Assembly (NCBI GenBank): GCA_023422775.1
Contig: JAFAGM010000028.1
Location: 1 to 64,000, forward strand
Direction of reading: 5' to 3'
From: Pseudomonadota bacterium
GTDB lineage: Bacteria > Pseudomonadota > Alphaproteobacteria > Rhizobiales > Xanthobacteraceae
Length of the DNA stretch: 64,000 nt
Shown here: one piece after another, positions 1 through 9,857 of the stretch
How the letters are laid out: every line of letters begins with the position of its first letter
How positions within the stretch are numbered: the stretch's first letter is position 1
Position numbers and translations under genes: made by a program
The notes under the pieces: generated by a model
The model's input: the letters and a program-made list of their open reading frames with translations, nothing else
Database searches by the model: none
Told to the model about the DNA's origin: nothing

Positions 1-2
1 GC

Positions 3-158
3 CTCGAATGGGCGACCGTGCGTGCGCTGATCATGCTGCGGCTCGGCCCGAACCGCACCGCTGCCCCGGCCGACATCGAAACCGCGCGGACGAACTACGC
101 GCGCCTGATGCCGTCGACCGCCGAGCGCGTCGTGAACTTCTGGAAGGCCCGCCCGTAG
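3..158 (+). CDS. C-terminal fragment of an unidentified protein (5' truncated)
   Basis: An open frame runs from the window edge to a TAG at 156-158 and gives 51 residues ending in FWKARP. It is rich in Arg and Ala, has no membrane segment, and I recognise no family. The beginning of the gene lies outside the window. It precedes the PhyH gene by about 100 bases on the same strand. The overlapping frame from 8 to 247 is an equally long alternative; I prefer this one because it reads open from the edge and its residues look more protein-like (LMPSTAERVVNFW). This is a weak call. Confidence 0.45.
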   Translation, partial: LEWATVRALIMLRLGPNRTAAPADIETARTNYARLMPSTAERVVNFWKARP

Positions 159-262
159 GTCTCGCCGCCGCAATCGCAAATTGCTCCCCAAGGCGAAGAC
201 GGCGCGCTATCATTCGCGCCGAAGACGCGGAACAGCGTCGTGCATAATTTCGGGAGCGCAAG

Positions 263-1111
263 ATGCTGACGGACGTCGAAATTCAATCCCATGCCGACAG
301 GATACGCGACGACGGGTTCACCGTCATCGAAGGCGCGGCGAGCGCCGAGTTGGTCGAGGCACTGAAGGCGGCGCTGGAGCGCATCGAGCGCGAACATCAA
401 CTCGGTCCCGCCAGGACGTCGTTCGAAGGTTTCAAGACCGTCCGCATCAACAATCTTCTCACCTATGACGACCTGTTCTGGGAAGTGCCGCTGCACGAGA
501 ACGTGCTGCCTGTCGTTGAGCGCGTGCTGGACAAGGAATGTCTGCTGTCGTCGTTCTGCTCGCTGGTGCTCGGGCCGGGCCAGGAGGCGCAGCCGATCCA
601 CGAGGACACGCAGCTGATTCCGCTGCCGCGCCCGCACATCCCGATCACCCTCAATGCGATCTGGGCGCTGTCGGATTTCCGGGAGGACAACGGCGCGACG
701 CGGATCGTGCCGGGCAGCCACAAATATCCGTCCTCGCCGGAATACGGCAAGGCATATGACGCCGACACCGCGACGATGAAGGCCGGCAGCGTGATGCTGT
801 TCGACAGCGCGCTGTGGCACGGCGGCGGCGCCAACGACAGCGACGGCAGGCGTTTTGCGTTTTCCTGCGCCTATTGCTGGGGCTGGATGCGGCAGCAGGA
901 AAATCTGCAACTCGGCATTCCCCGCGAGACCGCCAGGCGCTTTCCCCGGCGGTTGCAGGAATTATGCGGCTACAGCGTCTACAAGGGACAATTCGGCCAC
1001 ATCGACAACCACGATCCGATCGAGCTGCTGGGGCGCGATCGGGGAAAGCGCATGGTGTGGGAAGCGACCGACGCGAAGAAGGCGCGGATGGCGGAAGCGG
1101 CGAAGTCCTGA
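263..1111 (+). CDS. Phytanoyl-CoA dioxygenase (PhyH) family protein
   Basis: This 282-residue protein is probably an Fe(II)/2-oxoglutarate-dependent oxygenase of the PhyH family. The metal-binding facial triad is visible as His113-x-Asp115 (motif HEDTQ) and distal His186 (LWHGGG), followed by Arg196/Arg197, which fit the 2-oxoglutarate-binding position. The stretch FREDNGATRIVPGSHK is typical of the family core. The ATG at 263 follows the purine-rich GGGAGCG. Members hydroxylate very diverse small molecules, so the substrate cannot be read from sequence. It is transcribed convergently with trmB, with a palindromic repeat between them, and is not obviously part of an operon. The family assignment is firm; the role is unknown. 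Confidence 0.85.
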   Translation: MLTDVEIQSHADRIRDDGFTVIEGAASAELVEALKAALERIEREHQLGPARTSFEGFKTVRINNLLTYDDLFWEVPLHENVLPVVERVLDKECLLSSFCSLVLGPGQEAQPIHEDTQLIPLPRPHIPITLNAIWALSDFREDNGATRIVPGSHKYPSSPEYGKAYDADTATMKAGSVMLFDSALWHGGGANDSDGRRFAFSCAYCWGWMRQQENLQLGIPRETARRFPRRLQELCGYSVYKGQFGHIDNHDPIELLGRDRGKRMVWEATDAKKARMAEAAKS

Positions 1112-1119
1112 CTTTTTCC

Positions 1120-1160
1120 GTCATGGCCGGGACAAGCCATGGACAAGCCCGGGCATGACG
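1120..1160. repeat. Intergenic palindromic repeat, family A (GTCATGGCCGGG...)
   Basis: The stretch runs GTCATGGCCGGGACAAG and returns as its inverse GGGCATGAC. The same GTCATG(G/C)CCGGG unit recurs at 19938, 35221, 58916 and 60432. It lies between the convergent PhyH and trmB genes, where it could also act as a bidirectional terminator-like hairpin. Confidence 0.7.
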
Positions 1161-1184
1161 AACTGATGAAGTTCGCCTTAACGC

Positions 1185-1925
1185 TCAGTTCCGCTTAAAC
1201 CGCAAGTAAGCCGCCACGCGCCCCTCGCGCTCGGCTTTGCGGCCGTAGCGCGTCATGGTGTAGCCGTCCCACGGCTTCTGCCAGTCGGCGGCGCGCTCGG
1301 CGGTCCATAGAAAGTCGGAGCTGCGCATCAGGTGCGCCAGCGTCCAGGCGCAGTAGTCGTCGATGTCGCTGACGAAACGAAACTCGCCGCCCGCCTTGAG
1401 AATGCGCGCCATCGCCGTAACGGTTGCGTCCTGCACGAAGCGCCGCTTCCAGTGCCGGCGCTTCGGCCAGGGGTCGGGATGGATCAGGTCGATCCGATCA
1501 AGCGATTGCGCTGGCGCCCACGCCAGCAGCTCCGCGGCGTCCCCGGCGTAGAGCCTGATATTGGCGATGTTCTGCGCCTCGATCTGGGTCAGGATCTTCG
1601 CCATGCCGTTGACGTAGGGCTCGCAGCCGATGAACCCGATATCGGGAAATGCGCGCGCTTCCGCAATCAGGTGCTCGCCGCCGCCGAATCCGATCTCGAG
1701 CCTGACATCGCCGACATTGTCCTCGAACAGGTCGGCGAGCCGTTCCGGCGCGGGCGCTTCGGTATCGAGCGCCAGATGCGGCAGCAGATTGTCGATCAGG
1801 TCGGCCTGATGGATGCGGAGCTTGTGGCCCTTGCGGCGGCCGAAGAACGAGCCGCGCGCATGCGCGGCCGCGCCGTCATCCGGCGGGGCGTCGCGGTCTC
1901 CGGGTTCGTCGGGCGCGGTGGTCAT
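1185..1925 (-). CDS. trmB: tRNA (guanine-N7-)-methyltransferase
   Basis: TrmB transfers a methyl group from S-adenosylmethionine to N7 of G46 in the variable loop of tRNA. The protein has 246 residues. The SAM-binding Rossmann motif is seen as LEIGFGGGEH, and the family signature follows as DLIHPDPWPKRRHWKRR. The first 40 residues form a charged, low-complexity extension common in alphaproteobacterial versions. The ATG overlaps the stop of the upstream M20 peptidase by four bases (ATGA at 1922-1925), so the two are translationally coupled. It is the last gene of the long minus-strand housekeeping cluster. Confidence in function is high. Confidence 0.95.
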   Translation of the reverse strand: MTTAPDEPGDRDAPPDDGAAAHARGSFFGRRKGHKLRIHQADLIDNLLPHLALDTEAPAPERLADLFEDNVGDVRLEIGFGGGEHLIAEARAFPDIGFIGCEPYVNGMAKILTQIEAQNIANIRLYAGDAAELLAWAPAQSLDRIDLIHPDPWPKRRHWKRRFVQDATVTAMARILKAGGEFRFVSDIDDYCAWTLAHLMRSSDFLWTAERAADWQKPWDGYTMTRYGRKAEREGRVAAYLRFKRN

Positions 1926-3052
1926 CGCAGCGTCTGGTACAGCCGGTACAACAGCCGTGCCCGCGGCTCGATCGAGGAGATGTACATCTGTTCGTAGTGC
2001 GTATGCGCGCCCTTGCCGTCGACGCCGAGGCCATCGAGCGTGGCGGTATGGGGCGCGGTGAAATTGCCGTCGGAGCCGCCGCCGGTCGACGTATCCACCA
2101 GGTCGAAACCGATTTTGGCGGCGATCGTCCTGGCGTGCTCGTAAAGCGCGGCGCCGGCATTGCCCTTCTCATAGGGCGGACGGTTCAATTCGCCTGTCAC
2201 GCGGACGCTGACGCCCTCGGTGCGGGATTTCAGGTTGAGGATTCTCGGAAGCAGTTCGTCTGCGTCGGCAACCGTCGGCACGCGCATGTCGACCTCGGCA
2301 TAGGCTTCCTCCGCGATCACGTTCGGCCTCGTGCCGCCGCGGACGACACCGACATTGACGGAGATGCCGCGCGAAAGATCGTTCATCGCTTCCAGCGCCT
2401 GGATGACGTTGCCGAGTTCGCGGATGGCGCTGCGGCCGTCCTCCGGCCTGGTGCCGGCGTGCGAAGGCACGCCCTTGATGAAGACCTCGAACCGCGCGAC
2501 GCCCTTGCGCCCGGTGACGATCTTGCCGCCGTCGCGCGCCGGTTCGGTGACCAGCACATATTTGGCCTTGCGTCCTTCGCTCTCGATCAGCGCACGCGAT
2601 GTCGGGCTGCCGATTTCCTCGTCGGAGACGTAGAGCTGGGTTATCCCGAGCGCGGGCTGATCGTCGTCTGCGCACGCCTGCCGGAAAGCATGGTAGGCGA
2701 GGTAGGCGCCGCCTTTCATGTCGTAGATGCCCGGGCCGAAGGCGCTGTCGCCGTCGATGCGAAACGGCAGCCGCTCGATGAAGCCCATCGGATGCACCGT
2801 ATCGAGATGGCTCAGCACCAAAATCCCCGGCGCGTCCTGCCCCCATGACGAGCGCGCAACCAGGTGGTCGCCGCAGCCCGAATGTCCCGCGATCCGCGCC
2901 ACCGTCGCCGGCAGGCCGCGATATCCAGTCGTTACGAGGTCGGCGAGCTTGTTGACCTGGTCGGGGGCTTCCGTCGGGGTCTCGATCTCGACCCAGCGGC
3001 GAATGCCCTCAAGGATGGCACTGGAATCGAAGGGGTTGGTCGTCTTCGGCAT
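1922..3052 (-). CDS. M20 family metallopeptidase (carboxypeptidase G2-like)
   Basis: This 376-residue zinc hydrolase belongs to the M20 family, which includes glutamate carboxypeptidase, ArgE and DapE. The metal-site motif SHLDTVHP is followed by the Asp of YDMKGG and then by DEEIGS, giving the usual His, bridging Asp and Glu-Glu pair. A dimerisation domain follows (GVPSHAGTRPEDGRSAI), and the C-terminal TGGGSDGNF carries the late catalytic region. The ATG at 3052 (MPKTTNPF) is chosen over an upstream frame extension that has no family similarity. Substrate is not determinable; CPG2-like members cleave C-terminal glutamate from folates or peptides. It overlaps trmB by 4 bases and occupies the position where metK is found in Rhizobiaceae clusters. 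Confidence 0.88.
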   Translation of the reverse strand: MPKTTNPFDSSAILEGIRRWVEIETPTEAPDQVNKLADLVTTGYRGLPATVARIAGHSGCGDHLVARSSWGQDAPGILVLSHLDTVHPMGFIERLPFRIDGDSAFGPGIYDMKGGAYLAYHAFRQACADDDQPALGITQLYVSDEEIGSPTSRALIESEGRKAKYVLVTEPARDGGKIVTGRKGVARFEVFIKGVPSHAGTRPEDGRSAIRELGNVIQALEAMNDLSRGISVNVGVVRGGTRPNVIAEEAYAEVDMRVPTVADADELLPRILNLKSRTEGVSVRVTGELNRPPYEKGNAGAALYEHARTIAAKIGFDLVDTSTGGGSDGNFTAPHTATLDGLGVDGKGAHTHYEQMYISSIEPRARLLYRLYQTLR

Positions 3053-3158
3053 GTCTTCACAAATCCGGTGTGTCGCCAGTTCGGGCACGCGCGTGGCGCA
3101 CCGGGGAATGACGACATATTCCAGATCGTGAGATATCTCAAACCGATACGGCGAAAAA

Positions 3159-3575
3159 TCAGCGCGGGTCGGGGCCGTCGCGCGATGCGATCTGCTCGAC
3201 CAGTTCGACAATGGAGCGGCGCATTTTGGCGTCGCCGATGCGCGTAAACGCGCGCGTCAGCGCCAGTCCTTCGGAGGTGGCGAGGAAATCCGATACATAG
3301 GCCGGAGAGGCGCCTTCGCCGAAGTTGTCGCCATTCACCATGCCGCTCGGCCCGCCGTCGAACAGAAACGATACAGGCACCTGCAAAATCTCGGAGATCT
3401 GCTGCAGGCGGCTGGCGCCAACGCGGTTGGTCCCCTTTTCGTATTTCTGAACCTGCTGGAAAGTCAGTCCCAGCGCCTCGCCCAGTTTTTCCTGGCTCAT
3501 GCCGAGCATGATGCGGCGCATGCGCACGCGGCTGCCGACATACTTGTCGACCGGGTTGGGGGCTTTGGTGGACAT
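3159..3575 (-). CDS. XRE-family helix-turn-helix regulator, PhrR/PraR-like
   Basis: This is a 138-residue DNA-binding protein. Residues about 10-65 form a Cro/CI-type helix-turn-helix (RMRRIMLGMSQEKLGEALG, then FQQVQKYEKG), followed by an acidic linker and a helical C-terminal tail (MRRSIVELVEQIASRDG). Length and layout match the alphaproteobacterial PhrR/PraR family, members of which control pH response, quorum sensing and biofilm traits in rhizobia. The ATG at 3575 is preceded by AGGAG with 8-9 bases spacing, so the long N-terminal extension that is also open is discarded. It lies just downstream of lnt, as in other Rhizobiales. The precise regulon here is unknown. Confidence 0.88.
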   Translation of the reverse strand: MSTKAPNPVDKYVGSRVRMRRIMLGMSQEKLGEALGLTFQQVQKYEKGTNRVGASRLQQISEILQVPVSFLFDGGPSGMVNGDNFGEGASPAYVSDFLATSEGLALTRAFTRIGDAKMRRSIVELVEQIASRDGPDPR

Positions 3576-3818
3576 TTGCGTCACTCCTGGGGATTGCACG
3601 CCGGGGTGAGGCAAGGAAGAAGGGCATGCCTCAGGCGCCGGTACCTTCAAATCCTGCGCGGAGGATCGGGTAGCGTTTCGGACGATATGAGCATTGCCAA
3701 CTAACTGGTTGTTGATTTTTGCTTGCAAGCGCAGAAAGCGAATCGTGGCCGCTCTGTCAACTGGTGGAACCGCGAATGCCGCCGTCTTTGACACGACAAT
3801 TTTGGAAGCATTCCAATT

Positions 3819-5429
3819 TCAGGCCGTTCGCTTAACGAAGCGGCGCCTGATGACGAACAACAGTGCGACGGCGATCGTTATAGCTGCCGGAATATCGCCC
3901 AGCCGTGCGTAAATTGTCGGCGAAATCGCCGCCGGCAGGCTGGCATCCAGTACACCTTCGATGCCGAGGCCAAGGCGTGCGACAATCCGCCCCGAGGGAT
4001 CGATGACCGCGGAGATGCCGGTGTTGGCGGCGCGAACCACCGGCAAGCCTTCCTCGATGGCGCGCAAGCGGGCCTGCTGCAGATGCTGGTGGGGGCCGGT
4101 CGAATTGCCGAACCAGCCGTCGTTGGTGACGTTGATGATCCAGCCGGGACGATCCCCGCCGGCTGCAATGATCCCGGGAAAAATCGCCTCGTAGCAAACC
4201 AGGGGTAACGCGCTGGGCGCATTCGGAATTTCCATGGCGCGCCGGCGTTGGCCGGGGATGAAGCCGCCGTGGACCTTGGTGAGCTGCACGAAGCCCAGCC
4301 TTTCCATGAAGTTCTGGAACGGCAGGTACTCGCCGAACGGCACCAGATGCAGCTTGTCGTAGACCGACAGCACGCTGCCGTCATGGTCGATGACATATAT
4401 CGAGTTGTAGGCGCGGGTAATTCGCGTGCCGGGCGGCAGGTCGGGGGCGCGCACCGATCCTGTTATCAGCACGGTGCCCCTGGGCAGGAGTTCGGCGATC
4501 TGCGCCATCGCGTCGGCTTCGCGTGTCAGGAAAAACGGAAACGCCGATTCCGGCCAGATCAGGATCTGTGCGTCGCTCACGCCGGTGGATTGCGGGCCTG
4601 AAGCGCGGTCGGACAGCGTCAGGTACTTCTGCATCACCTCCGCCTTGGCGGCGTAGTTGAATTTGACGTCCTGCTGCAGGTTGGGCTGCATGATGCGCAG
4701 CTTGACCTTGGTCATTGTCGTCGGATGCAGCGACAGCCGGACGGAGCCGTAAATTCCCATCGCCGCGAGCAGCAAAAGCGCGGATACCGGCGCGATCCAG
4801 GGCTTTCGTCCGCGCGAGCTGCCGTCGATCAGGACCGCGGGGCTCGCGAAGATCGCGACCGCCAGGAAGGTCATGCCCCACAGCCCGATCAGCGAGGCGG
4901 CCTGCGCCAGCGCCAGCGGCTCCGACAGCGCGTAGCCGAAGGCGTTCCACGGGAAACCCGACAACAGATGGCCGCGCAGCCACTCGCTGACCGTCAGGCC
5001 GACCGCAAGCGCAAGCACGCGCGAGGCGTCGCGCGTCCAGATCAGCCGCGCCAGCGCGAAGCCCGTCGCCGTGAACAGTGCGAGATAGGCCGGCAGGCCC
5101 AGCACCGCAAACGGCATCAGCCAGGCAAACGTTGGCGCATCGACCAGGAAAGCGTTGCCGATCCAATAGAGCCCCGGCACGAAATAGCCGAGCCCGAACC
5201 AGAAGCCGGACAGCGCGGCCGCGGGCGCGCCCCGCCATTTTCCGGCCGCTGCGCCATCGATCAGCCAGACCAGCACCGGAAAGGTCAGGAACAGCACCGG
5301 CCATGCATTGAACGGCGCCATCGAGAACGACGACAGCACGCCCGCCGCCAGCGCGATGGCCGCGCGTTTCCATCCCCAGGCGAGGATGATCGAAAGACCG
5401 GCGGCGCGGAACTTGCTGGCTGATTTCAC
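3819..5429 (-). CDS. lnt: Apolipoprotein N-acyltransferase
   Basis: Lnt adds the third acyl chain to the N-terminal cysteine of lipoproteins in the inner membrane, from phospholipid. The 536-residue protein has about six N-terminal membrane segments and then a nitrilase-fold periplasmic domain. The expected catalytic triad is visible: Glu294 in IWPESAFPFF, Lys359 in YDKLHLVPFGEYLP and Cys412 in PLVCYEAIFPG. The start is GTG at 5429, overlapping the corC stop by four bases (GTGA), which supports coupled translation. A final membrane helix closes the protein. Function is firm. Confidence 0.95.
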   Translation of the reverse strand: MKSASKFRAAGLSIILAWGWKRAAIALAAGVLSSFSMAPFNAWPVLFLTFPVLVWLIDGAAAGKWRGAPAAALSGFWFGLGYFVPGLYWIGNAFLVDAPTFAWLMPFAVLGLPAYLALFTATGFALARLIWTRDASRVLALAVGLTVSEWLRGHLLSGFPWNAFGYALSEPLALAQAASLIGLWGMTFLAVAIFASPAVLIDGSSRGRKPWIAPVSALLLLAAMGIYGSVRLSLHPTTMTKVKLRIMQPNLQQDVKFNYAAKAEVMQKYLTLSDRASGPQSTGVSDAQILIWPESAFPFFLTREADAMAQIAELLPRGTVLITGSVRAPDLPPGTRITRAYNSIYVIDHDGSVLSVYDKLHLVPFGEYLPFQNFMERLGFVQLTKVHGGFIPGQRRRAMEIPNAPSALPLVCYEAIFPGIIAAGGDRPGWIINVTNDGWFGNSTGPHQHLQQARLRAIEEGLPVVRAANTGISAVIDPSGRIVARLGLGIEGVLDASLPAAISPTIYARLGDIPAAITIAVALLFVIRRRFVKRTA

Positions 5430-6544
5430 TGCGGACCGGCCCCGTCGCCGGAGGTCGGCGGTGCATTGTCATTGGCCTGCGGCGCGCCGGCGTCGGGCGC
5501 GGTCTCGCGGCGGCTTCTTTCGCGCTGCGGACGTGCCGCGGGACGCTCCTTGCGGACGCCTATTCGCAGGCGCTTGACCCGCCGCGGATCGGCGTCGAGC
5601 ACCTCGATCTCGAAATTGCCCGGACCCGCAATGACCTCGCCGCGCACCGGCAGGCGGCCGACCTGCGCCACCAGATAGCCGCCCAGCGTCTCGACTTCCT
5701 CGCCCGCCTCGCCGGTGATGAATTCCTCGCCGATCATGGTGCGGGCGTCCTCGAGGCTGGCGCGGGCATCCGCGATGAATGAACCGTCCGCCAGGCGCAC
5801 GATCGACGGCGGCTCGTCGCTGTCGTGCTCGTCGTCGATCTCGCCGACGATCTGCTCGACGATGTCCTCGATCGACACCAGCCCGTCGGTGCCGCCATAT
5901 TCGTCGACCACCAGCGCCAGATGGATCCGCGAGGCCTGCATTTGCGCCAGCAGGTCGATCGCCCGCATCGACGGCGGCACGTACAGAAGCTTGCGGATGA
6001 TGTTTGCATCCGCCAGCGGCGATGCGAGGTCGACGGCACGCAGGTCAAGGCCGGCCGGGAAGGGCTTCTTGCGCTTCGGCTTGCTGGTATCTCCGATGCG
6101 CGCCTTCGCGGTCATGAACGCCAGCAGGTCGCGGATGTGAACAATGCCTTCGGGGTCGTCGAGGGTTTCGTTGTAGACCACGAGGCGCGAATGCGCCGCG
6201 CTCTCGAACAGGCTCATCAACTCGCCGAGCGGAATATCGCGCTTGACGGCGACGATGTCGGCGCGATGCACCATCACGTCGGCGATGCGCCGCTCATGCA
6301 GGCCGAGGATGTTGCGCAGCATGGTGCGCTCGATGGCGGAGAAGCCGACATCCTCCGGGGTCGATGTATCGAGCACGACCTGAAGATCGGCGCGGACCGA
6401 TCCCGCCTTCCAGCCGAACAGGGTGCGGATGGCCCGCATCAGCCAATTGTCGGCGGCCGGGCGCAATACCTCGCCCTCCTGCACCACGACCGGCAGGTTG
6501 GGCGTGTCGCGCGTATTGTCTTGCTTGGGGTCGGAGTCCGGCAT
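5426..6544 (-). CDS. CorC/HlyC-type CBS-domain protein
   Basis: The 372-residue protein has a tandem CBS pair (about residues 100-240) followed by a CorC/HlyC domain (about 280-345, around FEIEVLDADPRRVKRLRIG). Typical CBS-region motifs are RIADVMVHRADIVAV and LALVVDEYGGTDGLVSIEDI. The basic Pro/Arg-rich tail is unstructured. Members are annotated as hemolysin-like or magnesium/cobalt efflux proteins; the ybeY-corC-lnt neighbourhood suggests a membrane or ribosome-maturation support role. The ATG at 6544 is two bases after the ybeY stop; a long upstream open extension in the same frame crosses ybeY and is spurious. No membrane-embedded CNNM domain is present, so it is a soluble CorC type. Confidence 0.9.
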   Translation of the reverse strand: MPDSDPKQDNTRDTPNLPVVVQEGEVLRPAADNWLMRAIRTLFGWKAGSVRADLQVVLDTSTPEDVGFSAIERTMLRNILGLHERRIADVMVHRADIVAVKRDIPLGELMSLFESAAHSRLVVYNETLDDPEGIVHIRDLLAFMTAKARIGDTSKPKRKKPFPAGLDLRAVDLASPLADANIIRKLLYVPPSMRAIDLLAQMQASRIHLALVVDEYGGTDGLVSIEDIVEQIVGEIDDEHDSDEPPSIVRLADGSFIADARASLEDARTMIGEEFITGEAGEEVETLGGYLVAQVGRLPVRGEVIAGPGNFEIEVLDADPRRVKRLRIGVRKERPAARPQRERSRRETAPDAGAPQANDNAPPTSGDGAGPQ

Positions 6545-6546
6545 TT

Positions 6547-7166
6547 TCAGTCCACCCGCTCCCGATCCGCGTACGGATCCGGAATGCCGAGATGCGCGAG
6601 GATCTCCTGTTCGAGACCCTCCATCGCCTCGGCGTCCTCGTCGTTCTCGTGGTCGTACCCGATCAAATGCAGGAACCCGTGAACCGCAAGATGGCTGAGA
6701 TGATGGTCGAACGGTTTTTGTTCGTCGCAGGCCTCCTGCCGCGTGGTCTGGTAGGCGATGGCGATGTCGCCGAGCATCCGCGGCATGTCGGAGGGCGTGG
6801 CCGTGCCGGTGGGCTGCAGCGCCGGGAACGACAATACGTTGGTCGGCTTGTCGATGCCGCGCCAGTTGCTGTTGAGCGTGCGAATCCCGGAATCGTCGGT
6901 CAGCATGACTGCCAGTTCGGCGTCGCCGACATCGGCGCCGGCGATTTCCGCCGCGGCGTTGATGGCGCGATGGATCACCGCCTCGGCATCCGGCTCGGTC
7001 TGCCAGCAATCGGCGACGACGAGAACTTCGGTCAGGGGCAGGGCGGACGACACGGGCTTTCCGGGGCCTGGCGTTCCAGGACTTTGAGTTGCGGGGGCTT
7101 GCATTCCAGTGTTCGGGTTGCGGCCGGGTCCTGCACTCGGCAGGTCCACAGCCGAAGCGCTTGTTT

Positions 7167-7170
<4 letters not shown>
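6547..7170 (-). CDS. ybeY: Endoribonuclease YbeY
   Basis: YbeY is a zinc-dependent endoribonuclease for 16S rRNA 3'-end processing and ribosome quality control. The metal-binding signature HGFLHLIGYDH lies near residue 165, with LGDIAIA and NVLSFP further upstream as expected. The start is uncertain: TTG at 7170 overlaps the phoH stop (TTGA), suggesting coupling, while ATG at 7104 (MQAPATQ) gives a 185-residue protein closer to family size. No clear Shine-Dalgarno sequence precedes either. The first 35 residues are low-complexity Pro/Gly/Ser. The phoH-ybeY-corC order is conserved in proteobacteria. Confidence 0.93.
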
Positions 7171-8222
<1,052 letters not shown>

Positions 8223-8226
8223 GGGT

Positions 8227-9663
8227 TCAGGCTCCCATGGTCTTTTGAGAAGAATGGCTCAATCGAGACGGATCAATCGCCGGCGAGGGAACGGATGGCA
8301 TCGCCGGCGCGGAGGCGGGAGCGAGTTCGCCCTTGAGGCTGTATCGCTCCAGGCTGTCGATGCGGACCGGCAGCACCTTGCCGATGATGTCTGGCGAGGC
8401 AAACACATGCGCGGGCTGCAGCCAGGCGGTGCGGCCGACGATCTGGCCGGGATTGCGGGCCGCGCGTTCGAACAGCACGTCGACCGTGTTGCCAATCATC
8501 GCCTTGTTGAAGGCCGATTGCTGGCTGTCGATCAATTCCTGGAGCCGCACCAATCGCTCGTCCATCTCAGCCGCTGAAACCGTCTCCCGCATGTCCGCCG
8601 CCGGCGTGCCCGGACGGGGCGAATACTTGAACGAATAAGCCGCAGCGTATCCGATTTGCATGACGAGCGCGAGGGTGGCGGCGAATTCTCCCTCGGTTTC
8701 GCCGGGGAAGCCGACGATAAAATCCGATGAAAAAGCAATGTCTTGGCGGGCGGCGCGAAAACGGTCGATGACGCGGCGGTAATCATCGGCGGTATGCTTG
8801 CGGTTCATGGCAGCGAGAATCCGGTCGGAGCCGGATTGCACCGGAAGATGCACGAACGGCATCAGCGCGGCGAGATCGCGGTGGGCCGCGATCAGTGAGT
8901 CATCGACGTCACGGGGATGGCTGGTCGAGTAGCGCAGCCGCACGATGCCCTCGATTTCGGCTAGCCGATGCAGCAGTTTGCCGAGCGGCCATGTGCGCCC
9001 GTCCGGACCTTCGCCGTGATAGGCGTTGACGTTCTGCCCGATCAGGGTGATCTCGCGCACACCGTTCTCGGCGAGCCGCCTGACGTCGTCGACGATCCTC
9101 GTGACCGGGCGGGAGACTTCCGCGCCGCGCGTGTAGGGCACCACGCAGAAGGTGCAGAATTTGTCGCAGCCTTCCTGCACCGTGACGAATGCGGAGATGC
9201 CGCGGGCGCGGATCGCATCCGGTTTGGGGGCGGGGAGGAAGCCGAACTTGTCCTCGACCGGGAATTCGGTCTCCAGCGCGCGGCCTTCGCTCTTGGCACG
9301 CGCCAGCAGTTGCGGCAGGTGATGATAGCTCTGCGGTCCGACCACGACGTCCACGGTCGGCGCCCGGCGGATGATTTCCTCGCCCTCGGCCTGCGCCACG
9401 CAGCCCGCCACCGCGATCCGCATCTCGCGGCCGTTGCGTGCGGCCTCGTCCTTGGCGACGCGCAGCCGCCCGAGCTCGGAGTAGACTTTCTCGGAAGCCT
9501 TCTCGCGGATATGGCAGGTGTTGAGGATCACCAGATCGGCATCCTCGGCGCTGGCCGTCTCGACAAAGCCTTCGCCTGCCAGCGTGTCCGCCATGCGCTG
9601 CGCATCGTAGACGTTCATCTGGCAGCCATAAGACTTGATATGCAGCTTGCGCGGCGGCTTCAT
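8227..9663 (-). CDS. miaB: tRNA-2-methylthio-N6-dimethylallyladenosine synthase
   Basis: MiaB is a radical-SAM methylthiotransferase that converts i6A37 to ms2i6A37 in tRNAs reading UNN codons. The N-terminal cluster-binding cysteines appear in [20 protein letters not shown] and [10 protein letters not shown]. The radical-SAM triad is [17 protein letters not shown], and a TRAM domain occupies the last ~65 residues. With the ATG at 9663 (MKPPRK) it has 478 residues; a TTG at 9696 would add 11. It heads the miaB-phoH-ybeY-corC-lnt run, in which genes overlap or are separated by only a few bases. Function is firm. Confidence 0.96.
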   Translation of the reverse strand: MKPPRKLHIKSYGCQMNVYDAQRMADTLAGEGFVETASAEDADLVILNTCHIREKASEKVYSELGRLRVAKDEAARNGREMRIAVAGCVAQAEGEEIIRRAPTVDVVVGPQSYHHLPQLLARAKSEGRALETEFPVEDKFGFLPAPKPDAIRARGISAFVTVQEGCDKFCTFCVVPYTRGAEVSRPVTRIVDDVRRLAENGVREITLIGQNVNAYHGEGPDGRTWPLGKLLHRLAEIEGIVRLRYSTSHPRDVDDSLIAAHRDLAALMPFVHLPVQSGSDRILAAMNRKHTADDYRRVIDRFRAARQDIAFSSDFIVGFPGETEGEFAATLALVMQIGYAAAYSFKYSPRPGTPAADMRETVSAAEMDERLVRLQELIDSQQSAFNKAMIGNTVDVLFERAARNPGQIVGRTAWLQPAHVFASPDIIGKVLPVRIDSLERYSLKGELAPASAPAMPSVPSPAIDPSRLSHSSQKTMGA

Positions 9664-9750
9664 GGAACCTTGGGTGTTGGGGCTTGATGGCGCCAATCCG
9701 GCGCGGGCCTTAGTTATAGGCTAAGGGGCTGAAAATCCAGCGTGGGAGCC

Positions 9751-9846
9751 GTCATTCCGGGGCGCGAAGCGAACTATGGGGCGGCCTTGCGCCCCTGAGA
9801 ATCTCGAGATTCCGGGTTCGATGCTGGCGTATCGCCCCGGAATGAC
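9751..9846. repeat. Intergenic palindromic repeat, family D (GTCATTCCGGGGCG...)
   Basis: The element opens with GTCATTCCGGGGCG and closes with the inverse CGCCCCGGAATGAC, with an internal GAATCTCGAGATTC palindrome. A related copy lies at 30567-30668. It fills most of the gap between miaB and the HAD gene. Confidence 0.75.
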
Positions 9847-9857
9847 GGCGGAGGGGG

